A stretch of 64,000 nt of DNA, taken from contig JAPFBL010000240.1 of NCBI GenBank assembly GCA_026182355.1, forward strand, positions 434,001-498,000, written 5' to 3'. Positions 10,666-23,518 of this stretch are shown here, one piece after another (position 1 is the first letter of the stretch; the number at the start of each line of letters is the position of its first letter). The position numbers were made by a program, and so were the translations under genes. The DNA is from Hermatobates lingyangjiaoensis. Its lineage: Eukaryota > Arthropoda > Insecta > Hemiptera > Hermatobatidae. The notes under the pieces are model-generated. The model did no database searches. It was not told the DNA's origin and saw only the letters and a program-made list of their open reading frames with translations.

Positions 10666-13600
10666 ACACCTGAAATAAGAAAATACATAACACATAATAT
10701 AAAGACGTTTTATCCCTCTACAGATTGTGTTGGATGAGCAAGTACACCTGAAATAGAAAATATATAACACATAATATAAAGATGTCTTATCCCTCTATAG
10801 ATTGTGTTGGATGATCAAGTACACCTGAAATAGAAAATATATAACACATAATATAAAGATGTTTTATCCCTCTATAGATTGTGTTGGATGAGCAAGTACA
10901 CCTGAAATAGAAAATATATAACACATAATATAAAGATGTTTTATCCCTCTATAGATTGTGTTGGATGAGCAAGTACACCTGAAATAGAAAATATATAACA
11001 CATAATATAAAGATGTCTTATCCCTCTACAGATTGTGTTGGATGAGCAAGTACACCTGAAATAGAAAATATATAACACATAATATAAAGATGTTTTATCC
11101 CTCTATAGATTGTGTTGGATGAGCAAGTACACCTGAAATAGAAAATATATAACACATAATATAAAGATGTTTTATCCCTCTATAGATTGTGTTGGATGAG
11201 CAAGTACACCTGAAATAGAAAATATATAACACATAATATAAAGATGTCTTATCCCTCTATAGATTGTGTTGGATGAGCAAGTACACCTGAAATAGAAAAT
11301 ATATAACACATAATATAAAGATGTTTTATCCCTCTATAGATTGTGTTGGATGAGCAAGTACACCTGAAATAGAAAATATATAACACATAATATAAAGATG
11401 TTTTATCCCTCTATAGATTGTGTTGGATGAGCAAGTACACCTGAAATAGAAAATATATAACACATAATATAAAGATGTTTTATCCCTCTATAGATTGTGT
11501 TGGATGAGCAAGTACACCTGAAATAGAAAATATATAACACATAATATAAAGATGTCTTATCCCTCTACAGATTGTGTTGGATGAGCAAGTACACCTGAAA
11601 TAGAAAATATATAACACATAATATAAAGATGTCTTATCCCTCTACAGATTGTGTTGGATGAGCAAGTACACCTGAAATAGAAAATATATAACACATAATA
11701 TAAAGATGTCTTATCCCTCTATAGATTGTGTTGGATGATCAAGTACACCTGAAATAGAAAATATATAACACATAATATAAAGATGTCTTATCCCTCTATA
11801 GATTGTGTTGGATGAGCAAGTACACCTGAAATAGAAAATATATAACACATAATATAAAGATGTTTTATCCCTCTATAGATTGTGTTGGATGAGCAAGTAC
11901 ACCTGAAATAGAAAATATATAACACATAATATAAAGATGTCTTATCCCTCTATAGATTGTGTTGGATGAGCAAGTACACCTGAAATAGAAAATATATAAC
12001 ACATAATATAAAGATGTCTTATCCCTCTATAGATTGTGTTGGATGAGCAAGTACACCTGAAATAGAAAATATATAACACATAATATAAAGATGTTTTATC
12101 CCTCTACAGATTGTGTTGGATGATCAAGTACACCTGAAATAGAAAATATATAACACATAATATAAAGATGTCTTATCCCTCTACAGATTGTGTTGGATGA
12201 GCAAGTACACCTGAAATAGAAAATATATAACACATAATATAAAGATGTCTTATCCCTCTATAGATTGTGTTGGATGAGCAAGTACACCTGAAATAGAAAA
12301 TATATAACACATAATATAAAGATGTTTTATCCCTCTACAGATTGTGTTGGATGATCAAGTACACCTGAAATAGAAAATATATAACACATAATATAAAGAT
12401 GTCTTATCCCTCTACAGATTGTGTTGGATGATCAAGTACACCTGAAATAGAAAATATATAACACATAATATAAAGATGTCTTATCCCTCTATAGATTGTG
12501 TTGGATGAGCAAGTACACCTGAAATAGAAAATATATAACACATAATATAAAGATGTCTTATCCCTCTACAGATTGTGTTGGATGAGCAAGTACACCTGAA
12601 ATAGAAAATATATAACACATAATATAAAGATGTCTTATCCCTCTATAGATTGTGTTGGATGATCAAGTACACCTGAAATAGAAAATATATAACACATAAT
12701 ATAAAGATGTCTTATCCCTCTATAGATTGTGTTGGATGATCAAGTACACCTGAAATAGAAAATATATAACACATAATATAAAGATGTCTTATCCCTCTAC
12801 AGATTGTGTTGGATGAGCAAGTACACCTGAAATAGAAAATATATAACACATAATATAAAGATGTTTTATCCCTCTACAGATTGTGTTGGATGATCAAGTA
12901 CACCTGAAATAGAAAATATATAACACATAATATAAAGATGTCTTATCCCTCTACAGATTGTGTTGGATGATCAAGTACACCTGAAATAGAAAATATATAA
13001 CACATAATATAAAGATGTCTTATCCCTCTACAGATTGTGTTGGATGAGCAAGTACACCTGAAATAGAAAATATATAACACATAATATAAAGATGTCTTAT
13101 CCCTCTATAGATTGTGTTGGATGATCAAGTACACCTGAAATAGAAAATATATAACACATAATATAAAGATGTCTTATCCCTCTATAGATTGTGTTGGATG
13201 AGCAAGTACACCTGAAATAGAAAATATATAACACATAATATAAAGATGTCTTATCCCTCTACAGATTGTGTTGGATGATCAAGTACACCTGAAATAGAAA
13301 ATATATAACACATAATATAAAGACGTTTTATCCCTCTACAGATTGTGTTGGATGATCAAGTACACCTGAAATAGAAAATATATAACACATAATATAAAGA
13401 TGTCTTATCCCTCTATAGATTGTGTTGGATGAGCAAGTACACGTGAAATAGAAAATATATAACACATAATATAAAGATGTCTTATCCCTCTATAGATTGT
13501 GTTGGATGAGCAAGTACACCTGAAATAGAAAATATATAACACATAATATAAAGATGTTTTATCCCTCTATAGATTGTGTTGGATGATCAAGTACACCTGA

Positions 13601-15745
13601 AATAGAAAATATATAACACATAATATAAAGATGTCTTATCCCTCTATAGATTGTGTTGGATGATCAAGTACACCTGAAATAGAAAATATATAACACATAA
13701 TATAAAGATGTCTTATCCCTCTACAGATTGTGTTGGATGATCAAGTACACCTGAAATAGAAAATATATAACACATAATATAAAGATGTCTTATCCCTCTA
13801 CAGATTGTGTTGGATGATCAAGTACACCTGAAATAGAAAATATATAACACATAATATAAAGATGTTTTATCCCTCTACAGATTGTGTTGGATGATCAAGT
13901 ACACCTGAAATAGAAAATATATAACACATAATATAAAGATGTCTTATCCCTCTACAGATTGTGTTGGATGAGCAAGTACACCTGAAATAGAAAATATATA
14001 ACACATAATATAAAGATGTCTTATCCCTCTACAGATTGTGTTGGATGAGCAAGTACACCTGAAATAGAAAATATATAACACATAATATAAAGATGTCTTA
14101 TCCCTCTATAGATTGTGTTGGATGATCAAGTACACCTGAAATAGAAAATATATAACACATAATATAAAGATGTCTTATCCCTCTATAGATTGTGTTGGAT
14201 GATCAAGTACACCTGAAATAGAAAATATATAACACATAATATAAAGATGTCTTATCCCTCTACAGATTGTGTTGGATGAGCAAGTACACCTGAAATAGAA
14301 AATATATAACACATAATATAAAGATGTCTTATCCCTCTATAGATTGTGTTGGATGATCAAGTACACCTGAAATAGAAAATATATAACACATAATATAAAG
14401 ATGTTTTATCCCTCTATAGATTGTGTTGGATGAGCAAGTACACCTGAAATAGAAAATATATAACACATAATATAAAGATGTTTATCCCTCTATAGATTGT
14501 GTTGGATGATCAAGTACACCTGAAATAGAAAATATATAACACATAATATAAAGACGTTTTATCCCTCTACAGATTGTGTTGGATGAGCAAGTACACCTGA
14601 AATAGAAAATATATAACACATAATATAAAGACGTTTTATCCCTCTACAGATTGTGTTGGATGATCAAGTACACCTGAAATAGAAAATATATAACACATAA
14701 TATAAAGATGTTTTATCCCTCTATAGATTGTGTTGGATGATCAAGTACACCTGAAATAGAAAATATATAACACATAATATAAAGATGTCTTATCCCTCTA
14801 CAGATTGTGTTGGATGATCAAGTACACCTGAAATAGAAAATATATAACACATAATATAAAGATGTCTTATCCCTCTACAGATTGTGTTGGATGATCAAGT
14901 ACACCTGAAATAGAAAATATATAACACATAATATAAAGATGTCTTATCCCTCTACAGATTGTGTTGGATGATCAAGTACACCTGAAATAGAAAATATATA
15001 ACACATAATATAAAGATGTCTTATCCCTCTACAGATTGTGTTGGATGATCAAGTACACCTGAAATAGAAAATATATAACACATAATATAAAGATGTCTTA
15101 TCCCTCTACAGATTGTGTTGGATGATCAAGTACACCTGAAATAGAAAATATATAACACATAATATAAAGATGTCTTATCCCTCTACAGATTGTGTTGGAT
15201 GATCAAGTACACCTGAAATAGAAAATATATAACACATAATATAAAGATGTCTTATCCCTCTACAGATTGTGTTGGATGATCAAGTACACCTGAAATAGAA
15301 AATATATAACACATAATATAAAGAGTTTATCCCTCTACAGATTGTGTTGGATGATCAAGTACACCTGAAATAGAAAATATATAACACATAATATAAAGAT
15401 GTCTTATCCCTCTACAGATTGTGTTGGATGATCAAGTACACCTGAAATAGAAAATATATAACACATAATATAAAGATGTCTTATCCCTCTACAGATTGTG
15501 TTGGATGATCAAGTACACCTGAAATAGAAAATATATAACACATAATATAAAGACGTTTTATCCCTCTACAGATTGTGTTGGATGATCAAGTACACCTGAA
15601 ATAGAAAATATATAACACATAATATAAAGATGTTTTATCCCTCTATAGATTGTGTTGGATGATCTATTACATCTGAAATAGAAAATATATAACACATAAT
15701 ATAAAGACGTTTTATCCCTATAGATTGTTGTCGATGATCAAGTAC
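10666..15745 (+). repeat. 77-bp satellite array, about 66 head-to-tail copies
   Basis: The unit runs GTACACCTGAAATAGAAAAT, ATATAACACATAATATAAAG, then AYGTYTTATCCCTCTAYAG, ATTGTGTTGGATGAKCAA. Spacing between starts is 77 bases (for example 10742, 10819, 10896). Nearly all variation falls at a few two-state sites (TCTT/TTTT, CTATAG/CTACAG, GAGC/GATC). GAGC units dominate the left part and GATC/CTACAG units the right. The first unit and the last two are the most diverged, as expected at array edges. There is no long open frame and there are no unique spacers. Confidence 0.98.
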
Positions 15746-16289
15746 ACCCTAAATAAGATAATATTTATAACATTATCAACAGGATATGTTCCACAAAATA
15801 TCAGAGACTCACATGACAGATGATGGTCAATTCCACGAAAATTATTATGGGTAAGTTTTAAACTACAATTATTGATGGAATAATAATTCAAAAGAACATT
15901 CGTAAGCATCCAACTTGGTAATTTTTGTAGGATCTTAAAATTGTTTTACAACAGACCTACCCGGATCAACCGGGTAGAAGGTGTTCCAAACACCCTTTCG
16001 ACTGTACTTACAAATCCCAGCAGCGTAGAGTACTGAAATTGAGATACATACATATATAATTCCTATATTGTATATACGAGGTGATTCCATATATTTACCC
16101 TGACTAAACTCCGAGAAAAAGGAAAAGTGTTTGTTAAAAGAATTATGTTTATGAGGATCTTTAAAACATACTTCCATTGTAGAAATAACTGTGTTTACCT
16201 AGTAATTATGAATTAGCCATGTACATTTAAATTCAATAAATATCACCAAAATTATCGGTTATATTTATGGTATTTGTGATCTGACAGTG
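15746..16289. other. boundary sequence right of the satellite
   Basis: A moderately open minus-strand frame (15935-16177) begins MEVCFKDPHKHNSFNKHFSF and meets a possible donor (GTAAATA) soon after. It is not recognised. It might be a lone exon or an old element. Confidence 0.25.
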
Positions 16290-18690
16290 CAAGTGAATTA
16301 TTCATACACATTTAATTTGAAATGAACAACTATTAATACCTGAGAATTAGTAACATGTGTTTAATTGAATAAATTAGTTAAAATGATAAGCATATATAAC
16401 TCGTGTTTCCCAATATACAGATAAGTATGCATATTCAGAAAAAATATGTATTAATAACACACATTCTATCTTAATAAATTCTTGAAATGTATTCTTGAAA
16501 CTCACTTTAGCTTTAAAAGTCTGTTTTATTGATCACTACACTATGAATAATTAGTTGACTCAATAACTTATTTCAAATGGCTGCCATGTTTAAAATCATA
16601 TTTAAAACATAATTCAATTGTTCAAATACATATGAATGATAAGTTCATATCATTTAGTCATAAACATTCCATCTTAATATAATATTAATGAAACCAGCAC
16701 CTCTAAACCTCAACTTCATTGATTACATAATTTTGAATAATTAATAAACATGAATTAGTATGTACGTTTCATCTGAATAAATAAGTTAAAATGGTAAACA
16801 TACATAACTTGTGTTTCCCATTATACAAATAAGTATGCATATTCAAAAAATATGTATTAATAACACACATTCTATCTTAATAAATTCTTGAAATGTATTC
16901 TTGAAACTCACTTTTGCTTTAAAAATCTGTTTTATTGATCACTACACTATGAATAATTAGTTGACTTAATAATTTATTTCAAATGGCCGCCATGTTGAAA
17001 TTCTATCATATTGAGAAGTACATCACGATTCATAATCCAGATTCATCACTAATGTTGGTTTAATTTGAATAAATTAGTTCAGACGATCATGATATTTAAA
17101 ACATAATTCAATTGTTCAAATAGATATGAATGATAAGTTCATATAATTTAGTCATAAACATTCCATCTTAATATAATATTAATGTAACAAGCATCTCTAA
17201 ACCTCAACTTCATTGGTTACATAATTTTGAATAATTAATTAGTATGTACGTTTGATCTGAATAAATAAGTTAAAATGATAAGCATTTCATCAATAATACA
17301 ACGTTCAATAACAATTAATAATATGTACGTTCAATCTCAATAAGGTAAAATGGCGGACATTTCTAAACCTTCACTAGCTGTCAATAATAAATTTGTGAAA
17401 TTTAGCCAGATATATTCTATTTGATTAAATGCTTTCAAATGATTAGTACTTTTAAAACACTAATATGTATTCAGAGCCAATAATTATGAATATTAAGTGA
17501 TTATGAACTATTATAGTATGAAAACCTGACATACCTCCAGAATCGTAGTTGTAGGCAACGCACAACCGTGTTCACTTAGCGAACCTCCATTAGAAAAGAC
17601 CATGGTCAAAGGGCAATGGGTTTATATAACCATCGAACAAGTATGCCAACCCATGGCTTAACTTCTTGTTATTAATATTAGTTATTATCTGAATTTATTC
17701 TTTTTTAATTTAATGTAAAATTAATTAATTAATTATTAATATTACTTATTACCTGATTTTATTCTTTGATCATTTAAATCGTCAGTGTAATCTTTTCATT
17801 GGTTTGAATAGTATATTTGTTTGGAGATTAATGCGTTTATTTAGAAATTATATTAAATAATTAAAACAAGTCTACACTAATTAATTATTAATTGAAATTA
17901 TTTAGAATTATTATTCAAGAAATAACTTTAAAAATCCGAATAAAATTTGCTTTATTCTAATAAATTAGTTAAACTGATGACCTTGTTTAAATATCTATCT
18001 ATTCAAGAAATACTTTCAAATAATTTGTAAATCTGAGGAAGTTATGTTGTTTTCATTTCAATAAATTAGTTAAAATAATGACAACGGTTAGAAACTAATT
18101 ATTTGAAAAATAATTTTAAATAAATTTCAAATGTAGGTAAGTAATGCCCGTATAATTAAAAGAAATTACTTAAAATTATGACAATGTTTAGAACTCTATT
18201 CTTTTGAAGATATCACTTCAAATAATTTGTAAATGTAAATAAGGAATATTTGTTTGATTTGAGTAAATGATAACCGTGTTTAGAACTTCAAGGATTGTAG
18301 AAAAAAACTTTAAATAATTTGCAAATATCAATAAGTAATGTCCCTTTAAGTTGAAAAAATGAGTTGAAATAATGAAAATGTTTAGAACTTCCATTTTTTG
18401 ATGAAATTACTTAAAATAATTTGTAAATGTGAATAAGTAATATTCTGTTTGATTTCAATAAATGAGTTAAAGTGATGACAATGTTTAAAAGTCATGGCTT
18501 ATCGGTTACTGATTGAATAACTTCAAATAGTTTCTTAATCTAAATAGGGAATGTTCAATTGATATCAATAAATTAGTTAAAATAAGAACTGTTTATTGTC
18601 ATCAATACAAAAGTTATTTATTCTCTAATTTATTGAAGAAATAACTAAATAATTTGCGAATCTGAATAATTAATGAAAGGTGGAAAGATC
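16290..18690. repeat. decayed tandem sequence, AT-rich
   Basis: A block at about 16382-16600 (GTGTTTCCCAATATACAGAT, then TATGTATTAATAACACACAT, then CAAATGGCTGCCATGTT) returns at about 16790-17000, and another (AAACATTCCATCTTAATATA) at about 16665 and 17157, about 400-490 bases apart. From 17900 to 18650 shorter units of roughly 90-110 bases carry variants of CAATAAATTAGTTAAAATGA and TGTTTAGAAC. It reads as an old satellite heavily mutated. Confidence 0.7.
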
Positions 18691-20149
18691 AAACATCTGA
18701 GTCAAATTAGTTTGTTCTGGAAGATCATAACATCTGGGAAACAGTACTACAAATTACAAATATTTTACAATTACTTGCGACTTTATGTTTAACTAAAAAA
18801 AAAAGAAGGCCAGCCGTGAACCCAGTGTTGACAAATTATATCAACAGTTTATAAAATAGATTCACTGAGCATGACTGACAGGAATAACTGTTATTGTGTT
18901 TTTTCGTTCTTAAGTGATGAAAATTGAATTCTTATACAGTTCATGATAGTGATATAGTATTCTTAAGATTATCCAAGATATATACACAGTAAGTACATTT
19001 AATAAAACACAAAATATTTAAAGATGAAATATTACAGTCATTTTATGTCATCATTTTTCTTTATAACATTACTTTAGAACCTCTATATTGACAACAATTT
19101 TTACAAATGTGCATTTTAAAAGATACTTTGACCTTTTAATTTCTTCAGAAGTTTCTTTTTATAAGCAAAAATATTCAATGTTCAGAATTTTTATAAAACT
19201 ATAAACGGTAGTTATCTGTTACCTGGAGACCACTTATTTAACAAATGTACTTATCGGTTAACAGGAGTATTTAACCTTAAATAGCAAAAACAATAAGTAT
19301 AATAAAAACATATAAATAACAAAAAAGTAATATTTTGTTATTTATAGATTCTAGGAGTGTTATTTTGTAATAAAGTGCTTTTCTTTTTGGACTAAAATCA
19401 TCTCCGTTAACCTATAAGTACCTAATAAACTAAATAATGTATAATTTCAGGAATAGACACTTCACACAACTATCAAGTTTAACAACAACACTTCAGTGTA
19501 GAACCACTCTGTAGTGTAGCTTACATTACACAATAATACATATAACACTAAACACAGTTTTCCAATGTAACGCTTTGTTTAAGCTGATGGTTGTGTTAAA
19601 ATTTATATTCCTAAGGTTATTCATTTTTAACCTCTGGGGTAATAGTTATTGCAATGCCTTCCAACATTTCATACTTCTGCATACTACCAAGGATTTTACT
19701 CGTAAATCAAAACGTTGGCTTATGTTTGATTTGAAGCTTGAAAACTTACCAATTCCTGGTAAATATAATTTGTTGTGTGCATGTAACAAGACTTTACTGT
19801 GAAAAAACATCGTCTAAACACAATAAAGAATTCAAAAAATGAGACAAAGTTCTTCGGTAGAAAATAACTGGTTAGGTTTATTTTATATCAGGAAGACATT
19901 TGTATATAAAGTTATTAATTTTTCTTACTTCAGTTGAGTTACTTTTGCATTCTTCTTTGTTTTTAATTTGATATTTGTAAAGTAAAACAAAAAACACTGT
20001 TTTCTTTAATATTTATCTGAATAATTTGGCAAAAACTACAATTAACATGTAATTTCAAAATGCATACAATTTTGTTGATCCTCAAGACCTGCATTAGTTA
20101 TTTTTAACATTTCCTTATATTTTCCAAACAACATTTTCGACTATTTTAA
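18691..20149. other. AT-rich sequence without a recognised gene
   Basis: A plus-strand frame at 19575-19802 has a hydrophobic start but no splice context or family resemblance. Nothing else stands out. Confidence 0.4.
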
Positions 20150-21690
20150 ACACCTTCTTCCTCTTTTAAATCAACTAAGTCTTCATTATTACATTCGATA
20201 TTATCAGGATACGAACCTCACTGTGACTAGCATCTTCTTTATCATCAGTTTTGTATTTACTAAAATTATTTTTCCCTTTCTCAATGACACATCTCTAGCT
20301 ATCAGTAAGTCACTGGGAGAGATGGATTAAACGGTAACCTTTAATGTATCAAGATGACCCACAAAAATATGTTCTTTACTTTTAGCACCCCATTTATTTC
20401 TCTTTTGATTTGGAACTTTTGCAAATGCTTGGCAACTAAATATTCTTAAATGATATAAATTTACCTTGTTGTATGACCAAGCTTACTCCGGGGGTCACAT
20501 TGGGAACACCTTTTGTACGTCTTCTGTTTTTTATATAACTTGCTGAATCGTGTGCTTCTGCCCAAAATTTCCTGGATAAACTAGCTTCCTCTAACTTACT
20601 TCGAGTCTTTTCAACTAAACCCCTGTTCAGGCGTTTAGCCAATTCATTCTGTTGAGGACTATACGATGTTGATGTTTGATGTAAAATACTATTAGTGAAT
20701 AAACATTTGTTAAAGTCATTATTAACATATCTTTCCCATTACTGCAGTGTATTTCTATTTTGCAGTCTGACTGATCCTCAAGTAAATTTTTCTTTAACTT
20801 CCTACTTACTATTTATTGTATACAAGAAACTTTTTCGACTGTAATCGTCAATTCTATTTTCTTTGCATCCATAATCTTCTTGAAACTCTACATCCTTCCT
20901 TATTAACTTGTTTTCTATGAAAACCACAGCTAGTACTGTTATCAGTGATTTTACACATTGATAATAAATTAGTTAACAACTGAGGAAAGTACGATTGTCC
21001 GTTATCACCAATGTTTACATCTTGAAGTTTACCTTGTTGTTATCAACTATAGGGACTTCTTGAACTTCTAGGCTGATGTAATTTATCCAGTCCTTTCTCA
21101 TGGTCATATGGCACAAGTGCCACTGTCAATGATCCATTCTGAATTATTTGTAGAGACAGATGAAAGAGCTGCTAACAATACTTCATTCTTTTCAGGTCCT
21201 TTATCACTAAATTTGTTCTTTTCTCTATTAACAGTACGTTCATAGGATTTATAACCTCTTTTTCGACACCTTTAACATTGGACTGATAGGTCTGAATGAT
21301 TGGTATATAAAGGTTTTGTAATCTTTTGTTAATAGAGTAGCTCATACGTAAATCACTAGTAACGAGTTCCCATGGCCATCATTATAAGTTCAATATGCTC
21401 TGTTAGCCTATTGATTAATATCATCCTATGAACTCGACTGAAGGCATCCAATTCATTGTTAAACTAATGTTAAATAGTTTTCTTAACAAACATAACCTGC
21501 GAGTTAACCCTTAATCTTCATACCTCTCTTAAAGCTTTTTCTATATACCACCGACGTCTTTAAACCTCTTAGATACTCTTCTACCATCAGACAAATGTTT
21601 GCTCTCGTTTTTATCATCTCTTTTGGTGCTATTATTATAGTATGCTTACTAACTTCAATTTTGTTATCTACCATTTACGATATTTTTTCA
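20150..21690 (-). mobile_element. Copia-type LTR retrotransposon remnant (gag, zinc knuckle, integrase)
   Basis: Reading down the minus strand, a gag-like start lies at 21674, a CCHC-knuckle relic near 21240-21290, then the integrase region near 20640-20440 with AKRLNRGLVEKTRSKLEEAS and RKFWAEAHDSASYIKNR. This is followed in another frame by HLRIFSCQAFAKVPNQKRNK and HIFVGHLD, the end of the Copia integrase. Stops and frame changes occur throughout. Reverse transcriptase, RNase H and both LTRs are not recognisable, so it is a dead fragment. Confidence 0.85.
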
Positions 21691-23439
21691 TATAGTGCAA
21701 CGCAAAATTCATCACAAGTATGCTAAGAAGGAAAAAATATCCTTTAATGTATTGATTTAGAAAATTCAACATCTACTGTAACCATATGGCTGAATGTAAA
21801 GATTTTTATACTAAAAAAGATATAAAGCATTTGCTTTATCAACAGAATTTGCAATATCATTTAGACCATTAAACTTGGAAAATTCTGAGAAAACATGATG
21901 ATATATTTCCAGCTTTCTTGAACGATATAACATATATTTACAAACAGTAATAGAATACATTTTGACAGGTTATGTTATATATTTTACTTCTTTTAATTTT
22001 GTAAAGTTTGTGTGAATTTTGTGCAATGATTGTGAATAATTTCGATTAAATGTATCGGTGCATTTTGTTTATTTTCGTTAGATACCATAATGGGTGATAG
22101 GTAGCATACTTTAGTAGAAAATCGAAGGAGGTAGCATACTATAGCACCTTTTTTTCGTCACCAGTCACATCAAACATAACTCTTTTGCTATTAAAAACAT
22201 TTTCATATCGAACTTCCAACTGTCATAATTGCTCTTTCCTTCCAATTTTTTTAATGTTAGGGTGAGATGATTTATTTTTCTCAGTCATCATTTTAAAAGT
22301 TCTCTAAAAAATCCTTATGTTTTAGAGACGAGGTGATTCGTCTCGTAGAGATTAATAATCTTCCGAAGTATAAATGGAATACTTCGGAAGATTATTAATA
22401 AATGGAATTTATACCGAAGTATAAATGGAAAACTACACAGAAAACAAAATTCTAGTTTTCAAACATTAAGCTGGTCTGAGCCCATAACCTATTAAGATTA
22501 CGTGGTCTTAAAATGTACTTATTAAAACATTATTTCAACAAATATTACCTTAGAACATTCGTACTGACAGTAATTTTATTGAAACTTGCATTTTCAATGA
22601 CACTTTAACACTTTTTACTTTCCTTTTCTTAAGGAACACTTTTCATTTCTCCTTTAAAGTTTCTTTTTAAAGATATATAAATCCAACTGGTTTTTTTGAA
22701 TGGTAAGTCAAAACTGGTCAGTCAAAAGACTGGCTTCAGTCGAAACATGTCGGTTCCCACTTAATTAACATTCTCCAATGTTTGGTTGAAGAAAAGAAGA
22801 AGGTATTCAGACACCTTGAAAAACTGGTGAAGAAAATGACATCAGTGAAATACGGTCAGTTATTCAATGAAATATATATATATATATAAATTTATATTAA
22901 GGTTATTTTAAGTGAGATTAACTGAAGTTAACAACGGTATTAAATTGTTTCACCATACATCTAAGAGCGTGGGATTAAATAAATAATAACCAATATTCTT
23001 TGTTATAATTAATTAAATTCAACTTTTCTATTTACAAATCTTAAAAACAAGTATTTAAGATATTGATTCAGTCATACAATTATTTTATTTTAAACCTTTC
23101 TTGTATTCTGTTTTTTTTTTTTTTTTTAAATGAGATTTTCAATATATTTATAAATTTATATGGTCACAAATTGATCAAAATTACAGCTAACTTAAATCAT
23201 AAGACTAAAATTTACATTATTAAAGCTCAATTCCATTTGTAAATATTTTCCGATTTACATTACAGTAATTATGATGTTAAACTATAATGGTATTATAGAA
23301 AGACAACAACAAATTACAATTACAATTTAAAAAAAATACAAAATTTTTTAGGGCCTAATAAATATATACATTTTTTACAAATAATACATTTTATGAAAAT
23401 AATTTGAATTATTATTTTGGCTATATTGCAAAAGTAAAA
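21691..23439. other. non-coding, with a short perfect hairpin and a TA tract
   Basis: At 22351-22399 two 21-base arms (ATTAATAATCTTCCGAAGTA.. and its complement) flank seven bases, and part of the stem is repeated just downstream. Near 22690-22760 CTTCAGTCGAAACATGTCGG resembles a Penelope-like terminal motif. (TA)n at 22872-22888. No gene. Confidence 0.5.
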
Positions 23440-23518
23440 TCACCACGGTCTCCACATTTCTTTCTTATTTGGGCTGTTGAACTTCTTCTCAATTGGTGTA
23501 CTTAGATGCCTTACAGAC
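23440..23518 (-). CDS. HES gene, last coding exon with WRPW
   Basis: 79 nt. Acceptor ataatttcag; the first G completes ATG with AT from the previous exon. It reads SVRHLSTPIEKKFNSPNKKE then MWRPW and TGA. The phase match and the exact family C-terminus make this secure although it lies 4.9 kb from the previous exon. Confidence 0.95.

Noticed and set aside
10361..10693. Minus-strand frame of 110 codons with a six-residue repeat
   Set aside because: The repetition comes from the 18-bp minisatellite; no splice signals or family match.
10666..15745. Regular direct repeats might suggest a CRISPR array
   Set aside because: There are no unique spacers; the 77-base unit is continuous, in a eukaryotic context.
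22351..22399. Terminator or microRNA hairpin
   Set aside because: A perfect 21-bp AT-rich stem with a 7-base loop and a partial repeat next to it looks like a simple fold-back; no evidence of transcription.
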